Positions 43,513-53,720 of a stretch of 64,000 nt of DNA are shown here, one piece after another (the first letter of the stretch is position 1; every line of letters begins with the position of its first letter). Below the pieces are notes generated by a model. The model was not told where the DNA came from, did no database searches, and saw nothing but the letters and a program-made list of their open reading frames with translations. A program made the translations under genes and the position numbers. The stretch is from contig NC_058193.1 in assembly GCF_907165205.1 (NCBI RefSeq), forward strand, positions 310,001 through 374,000, written 5' to 3'. The stretch comes from Coccinella septempunctata. Lineage: Eukaryota > Arthropoda > Insecta > Coleoptera > Coccinellidae.

Positions 43513-44485
43513 CAGTGCATTCCAAATTCGCTTTCTCCTAAGGGTATTTCTGCAACCGTTGGAGACATAAAATTATAAGTTAAAAATTTATGGCCTACTA
43601 TTTCATGACTATGTACTTCAAAGGAGCATTCAGTTCTTTGATAAATGTTAAACTTTGAAAGTTACAGGATCATTTAGAAATTAATACTTTTTTGGGGATA
43701 CTGATGTGAATCTCCAGAACCTCATATGATATTTTCAAGATGAAAACTGTATTCGATAGATATTTGTTTGTACGTAGATTTCATTGGATTACATTAAATA
43801 AATAAATAAATTTTTCCAAGCTATAACTTTCGAGTTATAACTCAAACTTATAGGTATGGGAAACCCAATATTTTGTTTCACTTTAATTGCATTTTTTTTT
43901 TCTGATTGAAATAATACATAACACTAAATATCTTGAAATACTTTAAATAATTAAAATTTGTTTTTTATACTTTGAAGTCGATTTATCTATCAAAGGTGCT
44001 TCGACTATTATTGAAATTATAACATTGACCGAAACTAATATTTCCATCTTAAAACATTTCAAATTTTGATTATCGAAACTATTTTTAGATACCAAGTATT
44101 ATAATATCAATCAGAAAAAAAATTACACTCAATCGTGATATGAAATATGGGGTGTCTCTCAAAAAAAAACTATAAGTTTGAGTTAGAACTCGAAAATGAT
44201 GGATTAGAAAAATGTTCAGTGTACACCAATGAATTCTTTTTAAAAATATCCATTAAACACAGCTTTTAACTCGAAAAAATCATAAAAGGTTCTCGAGATA
44301 TCTACACAGTATTCCCGAAAAGGCAATAATTTCAAAATGACCCTGTAACTTCCAAAGTTCTACATATATCAAAAAACTGAAAGCACCTTAGAAATCGTCA
44401 TGAAAAAGGAGCCCATTAATTTCTAACTTATAATTTTATATCTACAAGGGTTGAAGAAATACTCTGGACAATTTGGGATGCACTG
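43513..44485. mobile_element. 973-bp foldback element, TA target
   Basis: Ends CAGTGCATTCCAAATT and AATTTGGGATGCACTG with TA on both sides (43511-43512, 44486-44487). The arms pair over about 300 bp (ATAAAATTATAAGTTA, AAGTTACAGG, TCATTT) and more weakly to the centre (AACTCAAACTTATAG against CTATAAGTTTGAGTT). No coding. Confidence 0.8.
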
Positions 44486-44553
44486 TACATGTCAACAAAA
44501 TAAATAATAATATATATAATAAATATAATAATAAAAAAATGAATATTACCGTT

Positions 44554-45320
44554 GCAACAAGGTCTGGAATTAAGATATTTTGCATCTTCGGAAAACAATC
44601 TAAATGATCACTTGAATCCAATTCCCTTTTGACGGAATATTCCTCATCTGTTGTCCCCTCCATATCTAACGGATAGTCGTCGTTTTGTAGTTGCTGCTGT
44701 ATGGAAGATATTTTTCATGAATATATTTCAGTTAACAAAGAATTCGGTTGTTTTTGAAACCCACAACAAATACGGTTTGCATATTACCTTTGCCGCAATT
44801 TTCAGCTTTCCACAAATTTCAGACACCGAAAAGGTCTCTGAGATTTCCTCACTTCCATCATTACATTGGATTTCACTCATACAGTGTTCTTCATTCTCGG
44901 GATAGTCTTCATTATAATTTTCACAAGGGGCATCTAGGGCATAAGCAGAACCGAAAGTTTCTTTGGATACAATACAATTTTGGTCCACTTTTTTAGCGAG
45001 TTTATACATACCACGTATTGTAAATTTTGGATCTATTTTTTTTTGTTATTGCACAATTGTAATTTTTCGCAGAAAGTTGCGTATATAGGATGGGGGTTGT
45101 TATAATATGGGTTTGATAAAGGATTACTGGAAAAATGTTCAGTGTGTTTACTCAACAATTGAACTAGTTTTTCTTTATCTGAAGGTTTGGCATCGAGAGT
45201 ATGTTTTTGGAAATAATCACTAAAACACGAGTCCCGGTAGATTATTCTCAGAACGACACTTTTATACGCATACTTTTTTTTCACTTGATGCAGAATCTTT
45301 AACATAAGTTCATCATTCAA
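44554..45320 (-). pseudogene. Multi-exon gene of unknown family (broken)
   Basis: Three exon-like pieces lie on the minus strand. 45320-45010: LKILHQVKKKYAYKSVVLRI, SCFSDYFQKHTL, LSNPYYNNPHPIYATFCEKL, interrupted by TAG, then KIDPKFTIRGMYKLAKKVD. 45009-44787: DQNCIVSKETFGSAYALDAP, an acidic stretch, SVSEICGKLKIAAK with donor GTAATA. 44702-44554: acceptor CATACAG, MEGTTDEEYSVKREL and KMQNILIPDLVAT with donor GTAATA. The composition and motif density look like a real, conserved protein, but I do not recognise it. The stop after NNKKK at 45033 argues that this copy is dead. A further frame at 45608-45411 may be an upstream exon. Confidence 0.4.
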
Positions 45321-45889
45321 AACTAATGTCTTTCAGGGGAGATTCGGGACAGTTCTCCTTCAGTATATTGAAAATTATTTAAAATAGTCTTTCTTTAGAC
45401 AAAAACATCTTCAATATATTATTATGGTTTCAACTTTTTGATCACAAAACTCGCACAGTGAAATAGAAAAAACGTTCGTAGCTTGCAAAAAAACAGAACT
45501 GACAGAATTCAAGACGAGAGGCTTGAGGTAATTGCATCCCTCCTCATTTTTCAGAATTTGGGAAAAAATATTCAAAGGGATAACATTCTGGCCGCAAGTG
45601 TTCGTCATAAATAGTGATAATATAGTTATAATATTTTTTGAATAGGTGCTATTATACCGAAATGGTAAACAAGGTTCACGGAATGCTCAAATTTTATTAC
45701 TACCGACCCTTCAAAAACCTATAAAAATTTTACAAAAACTGTGGCAAAGTACTTGTAACATCTCTCTGTATTTACTTCTGTTCCGTTATTTCTCAATGCA
45801 AATTTTCAGCTACCTTCTAGGTAGCAAAGGACCAGAAGCTTGAATTAAGAAGTTTATACCCACTGAACTTTGCAAGCACAATTTCCGTA

Positions 45890-46346
45890 ATAGTTATTTT
45901 CCTATCAAGTGCGGAAAGTGATACTTGCCCGCACGAAACTGCCGTTGAGCAGTTGAGTGCGGGCAAGACACTTTCCGCAAGAGTTAGGAACAATATTTTT
46001 TCTACAAGCGCTTGAAATATATTAATGTATCCATTTCACGAAACAGATCATATCTCATTTGATTAATTCATATATAATGACAGACGTAATTCTGCATGTC
46101 GTTACTATGGGTTTCTCATCGTTGACGTTCTGTGCATAGAAACACGATAGAATTTGATTTACTCTATAATATTTGCGTTCGGGAAAACCCCCTTCTAATC
46201 CATTCCCGCACGCAAATGCGGGAAAAATATATTTTTCTACAAGCGTGCGCGTTCAACCTTTTTCCCGCACGCATTCCAAGTTGCAAAGAGTCACTTTCCC
46301 AAAAGGTGCGGGAAAAACGCCTGCTATTTCTATCCCGCACGCATTC
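45890..46346. repeat. 466-bp hairpin-rich repeat, copy 3, internally inverted
   Basis: From 45890 to about 46217 it is the reverse complement of the second part of the unit at 30310 (starting AATAGTTATTTTCC, through the GCGGAAAGTG hairpin, to CCCGCACGCAAATGC). From 46231 to 46346 it is the first part of the unit in the same orientation as copy 1 (TTTCTACAAGCGTGCGCG to CCCGCACGCATTC). The switch lies at the CCCGCACGC palindrome. The loop CGAACGATGCGAAGC of the large hairpin is missing here. Confidence 0.8.
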
Positions 46347-46349
46347 TTT

Positions 46350-46647
46350 CAGGTGTTCCTTTGGATACACCATCTAGGAGGAGACCAACTACAGTGGTAA
46401 AGGCTCAACGCGTACAGAATTCGGGGAAAAATACAACTTGCTCCTTGATAAGAGATTGCATCTCATAAGGAAACAAGAGGAAAAAATCGACGAAGAAGTT
46501 CTTTCCATAAAAGCAGCCCGAGAAGCGAAAGCTAAAATTGATGCCTTGGAATATAAAATAAAATTGGAGCAACTGAAAGTTCTGCAGTCGAAATCGAATC
46601 GAATCCAGTGTGGAACACAAGGGGCACCTGATCCCTCTGAAAGATAA
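46350..46647 (+). pseudogene. Harbinger-type DNA-binding protein, C-terminal part
   Basis: Reads VPLDTPSRRRPTTVVKAQRV, then after a frame change EFGEKYNLLLDKRLHLIRKQ and a long charged helix (EEVLSIKAAREAKAKIDALE) ending LKVLQSKS...DPSER and a stop at 46645. A basic region plus coiled coil is how Myb/zeste-like second proteins of PIF/Harbinger end. The transposase remnant of such an element lies 500 bp to the right in the opposite orientation. Confidence 0.5.
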
Positions 46648-47141
46648 CTTGGAAACAATTCCAAATTGGTTTCATTAAGTAAATTATGTTGAGAAAAATA
46701 AAATTTGATATTTCAATACGTCTTTTTTTTAATAACAACGAGAGTATAATTTACACGTAATGAAATAATCGAACAAAGTCATTAGCTTACTGCTGATAAA
46801 TTAAATTGAAAAAGTAACTGTTAAAGAAAAAGATTCCCTTAATTATATTTGGTTATTTTATTTGTAACTAGTTTTAAGTTGGAAGTATGTTTTCTCTGAC
46901 AGTTGACAGAGCAGTTAGTTTAGTCTCTCTCTCTTCTCAGTTCGTAGTTCGATAGACAACAGCCGTTAATGTTATCAAGAATCTATTGTACCATTTTACT
47001 TTTCATTATACATTTTTGCAATAGAACCGCTTCTTAATCGATCCAGACAACCTCAACAGTAACTATTAATTAGTTCCGACCTATAAGCATTGATATTGTC
47101 ATTTTGATTATTGAAAGGCATATTAGGTACATTTGCCATGA
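46648..47141. other. No coding; likely interior of a Harbinger relic
   Basis: AT-rich spacer between the convergent DNA-binding-protein remnant and the transposase remnant. A (CT)n run occurs near 46924. No terminal repeat seen. Confidence 0.35.
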
Positions 47142-47460
47142 TCAAATTATTCCATTCTGAAACTTGAACATCATCAGGTGGCGGAGGTAGTTTTCATTTC
47201 GCAATAATGCTATGTTGTGTAGAACTGCAGCAGCCCTTATTACATTAATTGCATACCAACTAATTGCATTATTCAGCTTCAACCTCATACCACATGCCAC
47301 AACTGGAAATCTTCTTTTCCACACACCAAAGCAGCGTTCTATAGTATTCCGGGTTCTGATGTGTGCTTCGTTATATAAACATTCTTCAGCACTGCATGGA
47401 TTTAGAAGATGTGTTAATTTCAATAAATTTAATCGTAGAGACTATAAGGGAATATTATTA
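47142..47460 (-). pseudogene. HARBI1-like transposase, C-terminal part
   Basis: Reads LLNPCSAEECLYNEAHIRTR, NTIERCFGVWKRRFPVVACG and INVIRAAAVLHNIAL, the last third of a DDE_Tnp_4 Harbinger transposase including the Glu of the triad (NTIER). The preceding catalytic Asp residues are missing. With the coiled-coil frame at 46350 it marks the remains of a second Harbinger, different from the one at 3544. Confidence 0.75.
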
Positions 47461-48203
47461 TTCACTACACTTATTCACAAAAAAAAAGTTTAGCCTGTCC
47501 GTTGGGGAAACACAAAACATATTTCCTTCTCGATTCTACAAGTAATGCAAAATAAAAAAACAATTTGAATAACTAAATGCACACAACTATTAAATAAAAT
47601 TTCAACATTTTTCTGAAATATATTGGAAAGGCAATAATAACAAAACAATACAAATACGGAGTGTCTACTGAGTAAAATTTGAAAATGCCTGACTTAATTT
47701 ATCAGAGAGATCTCCATTTTTCTCTTGAACACCGGTCCAAAAACCGGATTTCTATTGATTCTTATTTCCAACAGAGGAAAATTAAAAAGTCAACCCGCCA
47801 AATACTCTGAAGCAAGTTATGATATTTAATTACTGTTTTGAGAAAGTATGATTGTTCTATAACCAAGATCTCTGAATGCTTGTACAATTAGTGATGCAGA
47901 TTCATTCCCAGATAATTATCAAAGTTTTGACTGAATATACCCATTTTTTTAAATTAAAAAATTTTGAAATATGAAAAATAAAACATGTTTCATCAATAGT
48001 CTTACCAGAGGGATTAACTTCATTGATGTTCTCTTCATTATTGTGATTGTTTTTTTTCCTTTTTGTTATTAATTTCATCTTCATTATTTTCAAGGATAAT
48101 TTCTCCATACTTTTCGCAATGGTCTTTTTCTATATTTTTTGATGACGAGTCAATTTTCGCCAGTTCTGAAAAATAAAAACCAGGTAATAAAAAAGAACAT
48201 ATA
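47461..48203. other. No firm gene; one possible broken exon
   Basis: A minus-strand segment 48165-48006 lies between acceptor TTTTTCAG and donor GTAAGA and reads LAKIDSSSKNIEKDHCEKYG with an acidic tail. It is interrupted by a frameshift in an A-tract (near 48060). It could be an exon of a decayed gene. The rest has no recognised features. Confidence 0.3.
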
Positions 48204-48508
48204 CAGCGTGTTTTACAAGTACAACCCGGAATTTTTTTTTGCTGTAGACATGTAAAAAATAGTTGTGTTCGATTTATGAAAAAATTTCTTCAAGGAAATT
48301 CTTCGAAAATTGTGTTCATTCAGAAAATGAAATTCAATTTGGCAACCGAAAAAAAAATCATATTCATTAGAATATTGCTCAAAAATGACGTTGGACATCC
48401 TGTATTTCGCTTATGCGACGGATATGGTATATGTCATAAGGCAAAAATGATTACCGAGGTGTCATTTACCACTATATATGTTTGTCCAGTTTATGATGAA
48501 ACACCCTG
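48204..48508. mobile_element. 305-bp MITE with TA target
   Basis: Ends CAGCGTGTTTTACAAG and CAGGGTGTTTCATCATA (read inward) with TA at 48202-48203 and 48509-48510. Same end type (CAG-G-GTG plus TA) as the larger foldback elements of this window, but without long arms. Confidence 0.7.
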
Positions 48509-48548
48509 TATATGAGGCACCGTTAAGGTCTGAATTGTTTTTTCGAAT

Positions 48549-49303
48549 ACAGTGGAACCTCGATTATCAAGAGCGACCGAGCGGTTAGCGGATTATTTAA
48601 AACACACATATGTGATCCACTTCGATTTATGCCCAACCTCAGATTTTGATGATTATTCTTTTAAAGATAGAATTTTTTATGAGGAATCGAATGGTAATAA
48701 TTTCAATCTGCAGAAACTTATAGTTCAATAGCTATGATGTTTTGAATGTTCGTTAAATGCACTCAATTATGACATTTGAATGAATTTCATGAAAAAATAA
48801 TTTCATACACAAAAATATCGTTTTTTTCGATTTAAATGTAGGTTTAAAGGACAGAAAAGTGAAAATATAATATTTCATGATTATATAATGATAAAGCATA
48901 TATTTCGATGAAATTTTCGAAAAATCGTTTCTCTCAAATCAAAAGTTTGTTGAGATTGATAGTTTTTGAATAGATTTTGTATATTCTCCTGCAACCGGGG
49001 AAAAAAACTGGAAAAAAATCTGACGTAGGCACAATGTCGAATTCGAGATAACGCACTTCACAAAAGTTTCAAAATATCATAACCGTCAAACTATGAGTTC
49101 CCACAGATTGAGACTAATACAATTCGATTCCTTATAAAAATTCTATCTATAAAAAAATAATTATTTCAAATCTGAGGTGGGGTATAAATCGAAGTTTTAC
49201 ACAAACACTTTTTCAGCAATATTTTTCGGAGAGCTGTGTAATAGTTTTGAAATAGTGGAATGGCCGTTTTCCTTTTGAACCTCCAATTTAGGAACAGCCT
49301 GTA
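48549..49303. repeat. Foldback relic with Tigger-like left end
   Basis: About 110 bp near 48635-48745 (CTTCGATTTATGCCCAACCTCAG, AGATAGAATTTTT, GGAATCGAATGG) recur inverted at 49110-49200. The left margin TACAGTGGAACCTCGATTAT is a typical pogo/Tigger end. The right margin, read inward, is CAGGCTGTTCCTAAATTGGA, a different MITE end. So two repeats may be fused here. Confidence 0.5.
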
Positions 49304-49950
49304 CTAGCAAAAAAACTTGACCAGACCTGGACGGCGTCTCATGGATAGTTCACAGGAAAAAACCCTATATTTGCCGCCCCCTTAGTAGTGCTGTCTCTAT
49401 AAACGGCTGTGGTAGTGCCTCTGTGTGCTTGTGTAATGCACGCCTCCTCCGGGCGACCTTAATTGTCAATCAACAGTGGATTTCCCGCTTCAAAATTGAA
49501 AAAGGTTGCATGGGCGGAGATAGGTGGGGGCCTTGGGAGGCGAGTCGATAATACAATTTGAAAAATAAACTTCGTTGTCCCTTGGCCGTTGGTCACTGCC
49601 TTCCACGTCCCCCGTGGAAAAACTACCACCCATAGTTGCAGTTGTACTGTTCACATGACTCGATCAAATTTTTTCAAGGCAATCACGAATTATTTCTACA
49701 ATTGACCAAGGAGTTACGTATAACACGTTGATTCAAACAAATATTTTCTGTTAAAGTTGAAATTCATGAGCTTCAATTGAAATTTTGAGGTTCCAAAACC
49801 AACACGTGACGAAATGTAATCTCGTTCCGACATCAATTTTGAAACTTGCGGAACTGAATTATTGATTGGCAACAAATCGAAATTATTTAATCAATCCTCT
49901 TTGTTAGACCAGTAGTATTTGAATGAATACCAACGAGAATAAATTACTAA
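49304..49950. other. No gene seen
   Basis: Slightly GC-richer block at 49370-49640 without a recognised frame. It borders copy 2 of the duplicated unit and has no counterpart next to copy 1. Confidence 0.35.
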
Positions 49951-49989
49951 CGGAGTAACAATAAAATCAATCTACCAAAAATACTTATC

Positions 49990-50181
49990 AACACGAGGTA
50001 CATTGAAAACCAACGAATTTTTAATAGAAAGACACAGTTCTTGACTTCCACAACACAAGAGTTCCGCATCAAACCATTTCGAATGCCATTTGGCACTACA
50101 CCGTTCATTTTCGCGTAGTTTTATATTTGATGATTTCGTACAATGATATACCCCAGCATCGAATAAAACTAATCCATACAT
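49990..50181 (-). CDS. N-terminal-type exon, copy 2
   Basis: The ATG at 50181 opens MYGLVLFDAGVYHCTKSSNI, followed by RCSAKWHSKWFDAELL and LSIKNSLVFNVPR, with a possible donor GTATTT near 49987. Such exons start insect proteins in which a short beta-rich segment precedes BEN or DUF4806 domains. No following exon of this kind was found downstream, so its protein is unknown. It lies 3' of the recombinase gene on the same strand. Confidence 0.4.
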
Positions 50182-50859
50182 ATTTTTATCGTAAATTTTA
50201 CAAGCGATAAAAAAAAAAGTAATGTTAGTGCCAATTACTTTTCTCAAATATGATGGTTTCGTGAAAAACGAAAAACCATTGACCGTAAACCAACTGTATG
50301 AGAGCACATATGCCTCTGATACGATATCATGTAAGAACACGAAATGAGAGGTCGGGTAGGGTTGTGTAGATCACGGATTCGATCATACGGATAAAGGATC
50401 TTGAAATCGAAATGATTCAATCATTCCGATCATTTTCGACCCTTCAATTTGAAACACCCATTTTTCACATCCTCTGTTCGAGATACATGATACAGAATAC
50501 CGAAAGGAAAGGTCGGCTAGGGCTGTCTAGATCACGTTTCTGAATCCATCCATAGGCATAGATCTGTTGGCAATCCTGGTTATGATTATCTTTTGTGTGT
50601 CAAAAATCTAACATCAGGAAAGAGTTATCTCTAGAAAAAGTTTTACACTAAGGATTTTCCGAAACATTTGAGAATTTTATTGTCTTTGAAAATTTTATCG
50701 AAATTTTTGAAGTCTGATGTTTGTTTACAGCTATTGTGTTTGATGATATCAGTGAAATCGGTCACACTCAAAATCAAAAGTTGTTTATGAGACAAAATAA
50801 AAACCTCATTCACTGGATTCTTGAAAATAGAAAAATACGTACCAACGCGCCCAGCAGGT

Positions 50860-52772
50860 ACGTCAAAGGGGAGTATTTTGAACCCCCATTTCTAGTAGCC
50901 TCGAGACTTCCAATTTCCCTGCTTACGACAGGCATCCTATAGTGGTCTCGATGAATTTTATCAGCGTGCCCAAGGAAATTGGCCAAATCGCTGACCTCGT
51001 TTCCATCCAAATTGAGCACAGAAGATTGCGTAGCCAACTGCTTCCTTAACTGTGTTCCTCTGATGAGGTGGTGATTCGATATGCACGAATCCTCTGCCAA
51101 CCTCCTCATCAAATCACAGGCCTTAAGGTGTTGGGAACAAGAGAACCTCCCGGAATTCCAAATAAATATGGGTTGGATGGTGAAACCCCTGCTCTCTCCC
51201 TGTGCTTCAGTACCATGTCGAGGCATGCCACTAATTTTTTTGAAATTAGCACTGGCACCCCTCGAGCTTTTTTCCCCCTTATTTCAAATCGAGAATACCT
51301 TTCCGCATTTTTTCTGTATTCTTCGGGCAGAGATCTATAAAATGCGGGATCGTCATTTTCCACCAGTGATTGATTATTTTTATAATCCTCGATGGTCGCT
51401 CTCTCAATTTCTCCTGCTCTCCTCCTATTGAATGATTGTATTGCAATAAGGGTGTAAGAGGCTAATTCCTTCCACGTGTGGGCATTGAAGTTGTCTAGCA
51501 GGTCATTGTAATACTTTTCACAATTAATATCCAAGTACTTATTAAATGTCGAAACATCATCAACTGTCGGCAACTTTATTTTTTTGTTCCTTTTTTGCTG
51601 CAGTTGAATTTCCATCACGGTTTTATTCACGTTGGAGGAGAAGTACTCCTCTAGGAGTTTTAAAAAGTCTTCCACTAAGGTTTTCTTATTACTGTCCCTC
51701 TCCTTTATGGATATGGTCACTAGTAGTTTTCCACATTTTTTTAGTGTGGTACCCAATTCCGAGGCTGTTGCAGGAGCCTTATAATCCTGCAGCAGAGTGT
51801 CCAATTTTGCAGTTTTATTTACTGCCTCCAACACTTTATCAAAATAATCGGGGCAGTAAATTGTTGAAAAGTCACGAATTTGGGGGGAAATTTTTTTCAA
51901 TTCGATTAAAAATCTCCCGATTAATCGTAGTTTTGATCTAATCATCTTTTGGAGATGTGGCAGTCGATATTTTGTGCACAAAGAATTGCCAAATGCAATC
52001 GCCAACTTATCATACTCTATTCTTCGGGTGACCTCATCATCTATATCCCTCAATACAGGGCTTGCGATTTTATGTTTATCAAATTATACTGTTACTTAAT
52101 ATTGTCGTGAATCTGTCCCCTTTTTTATAAGAGGGTAAGCATTTAGGGTAGTGGTTTCCGTATCGTATGTTTGGAGAACATGCCCTTGCAAGAGGGGCAT
52201 ATTTTATAATCATTTATAGTTTTTTTCAAATTTTTCATTGGCCTCCGTGTGACGATAAGATACCCTGAATTTAGATTCTCGTCAGTGTTGTACTGGTAAG
52301 ATCCTTCCTTCCTCAGTACAGCAATTATTTTTCTCCTTTTCTCGCAACCTTTAGGTAGCAGAGAAAATTTTCGAACTTCAGGTTCTTCTCCATGCTTCCT
52401 CTCAAGGTGGACAACCAATTTGGAAAACATTTCCTTGCAATAGATACAAAAATATTTTTTCGATCTGGAGTTTGCTGTAGTTATTTCATTTATTTTTAAG
52501 CTTGAAGAAACTTGATTATCATAGAAGTTCTCTAGATATTCTGCACATTTTTTGGTGAGTGTAAAATTTTCTCGGGATGTCAGTGGTTCGGAAGAACAAA
52601 TAAAGCAGAAGAAATATGCAAAAAAATTGAGCTTATCAGTTGGATCAATACATTTTTGGTGATACCAAAGGTTACAATTTTTGTTATCACACTTAATCCA
52701 GGACAGAGTTTGACTGCCCACTCCCTCTACACAGTGTGCACATAAAGCAAGTACATCGTTATTTTCTTCCTG
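50860..52772 (-). pseudogene. PHD/C2H2/tyrosine recombinase gene, copy 2
   Basis: After acceptor TTTTTCCAG (52773) the minus strand reads ALCAHCVEG and SWIKCDNKNCNLWYHQKC with FFCFICS, a PHD-like finger. It continues in the same frame to a C2H2 finger (FCIYCKEMFSKLVVHLERKH), RKFSLLPKGCEKRRKIIAVL, LIVTRRPMKNLKKT and CPSCKGMFSKHTIRK. A break near 52140-52080 leads to VLRDIDDEVTRRIEYDKLAI and a ~300-residue frame with a core-binding helical region and then the recombinase domain: NRRRAGEIERATIEDY (first Arg), TQLRKQLAT (second Arg, with Thr where His is usual) and FLGHADKIHRDHYRMP (His and catalytic Tyr). A one-base shift near 51120 separates the two halves of the catalytic domain. Tyrosine recombinases of this kind drive Crypton-type cut-and-paste. 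Whether this is a Crypton proper is inference. Confidence 0.75.
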
Positions 52773-53439
52773 GAAAAATCACGTCAATAGGCATGTAATC
52801 TTAATATATAATTATTAATGTAATCTGTTTTCCAATTTATATGATTTCAAAAATCTTCCATTGAAATGTTCTGACTTTCTTAGCCCACGTTTCCTGTGAA
52901 GATTTTCATCTGTGTAACATTTTGTGAGCCAATTTTTTTTTCGTATCTGACTCTATACTACTAAAGACAAAATGTCCTCACGTAATGCAGTGATAAAACG
53001 CGAACATTTCAAGTTCCTCTGACCATCCAAAATATATTTTTTCAATTGTCCAAAGTATGCTTCAACCATGGAGTTGTTCACTCGAGATTGACCTCTAAAC
53101 ATCAGAGCTCTCCAAACAGGAACGAAGAGTAAGTATTTCTCTTAAATGAGTCTCTTAATTCCTCATTCAGAAAATGTTTTCTTTTCGACCTTCATCATTC
53201 TTTCATTTAATATTTTGCAATTTCAGCAGAAATCTTCTATAGAATGGACTCGATTTATACAAAACTGCTTCTTCTTTTTCACTATTTTCATTCGGTTCCA
53301 CTGAGTGAGTTCAGATATTTTGAGTGTTTGAGGACAAATTGTACGTAAATAGTTTTCTTTTGTTGATTCATCAACAGATATATTGATGACAAAAGAATCA
53401 AAAATATTCAGGTCATGAATAAGAATTGAGGCAGCTGAT

Positions 53440-53702
53440 TGTTATATATATCTCTATCTATTTATTTATCGCACTGTTTCTAATTACTCAAACTCAACAA
53501 AATGGATAACGTTTAACAAAGTTTATTCACAAATAATCTACACACAACTTATTCTCAACAATCTCAACTCACCTCAACTCAACTCGTATCTGACTGTTTC
53601 TTACAATTTTGCCTAACCTTATCGTACTTGATCATAGAATATAGACTAACATATTATAAATTTACATCTTTTTCTTTCTTATAAAATATTATTATTATAA
53701 CA
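53440..53702 (-). repeat. 3' LTR of retrotransposon 3
   Basis: TGTTATATAT...TTATAACA, 263 bp, pairs with 56381-56640. The internal side is followed by CTCGGCCTATCCTGAC, the polypurine tract on the transcribed strand. Confidence 0.93.
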
Positions 53703-53720
53703 CTCGGCCTATCCTGACAT

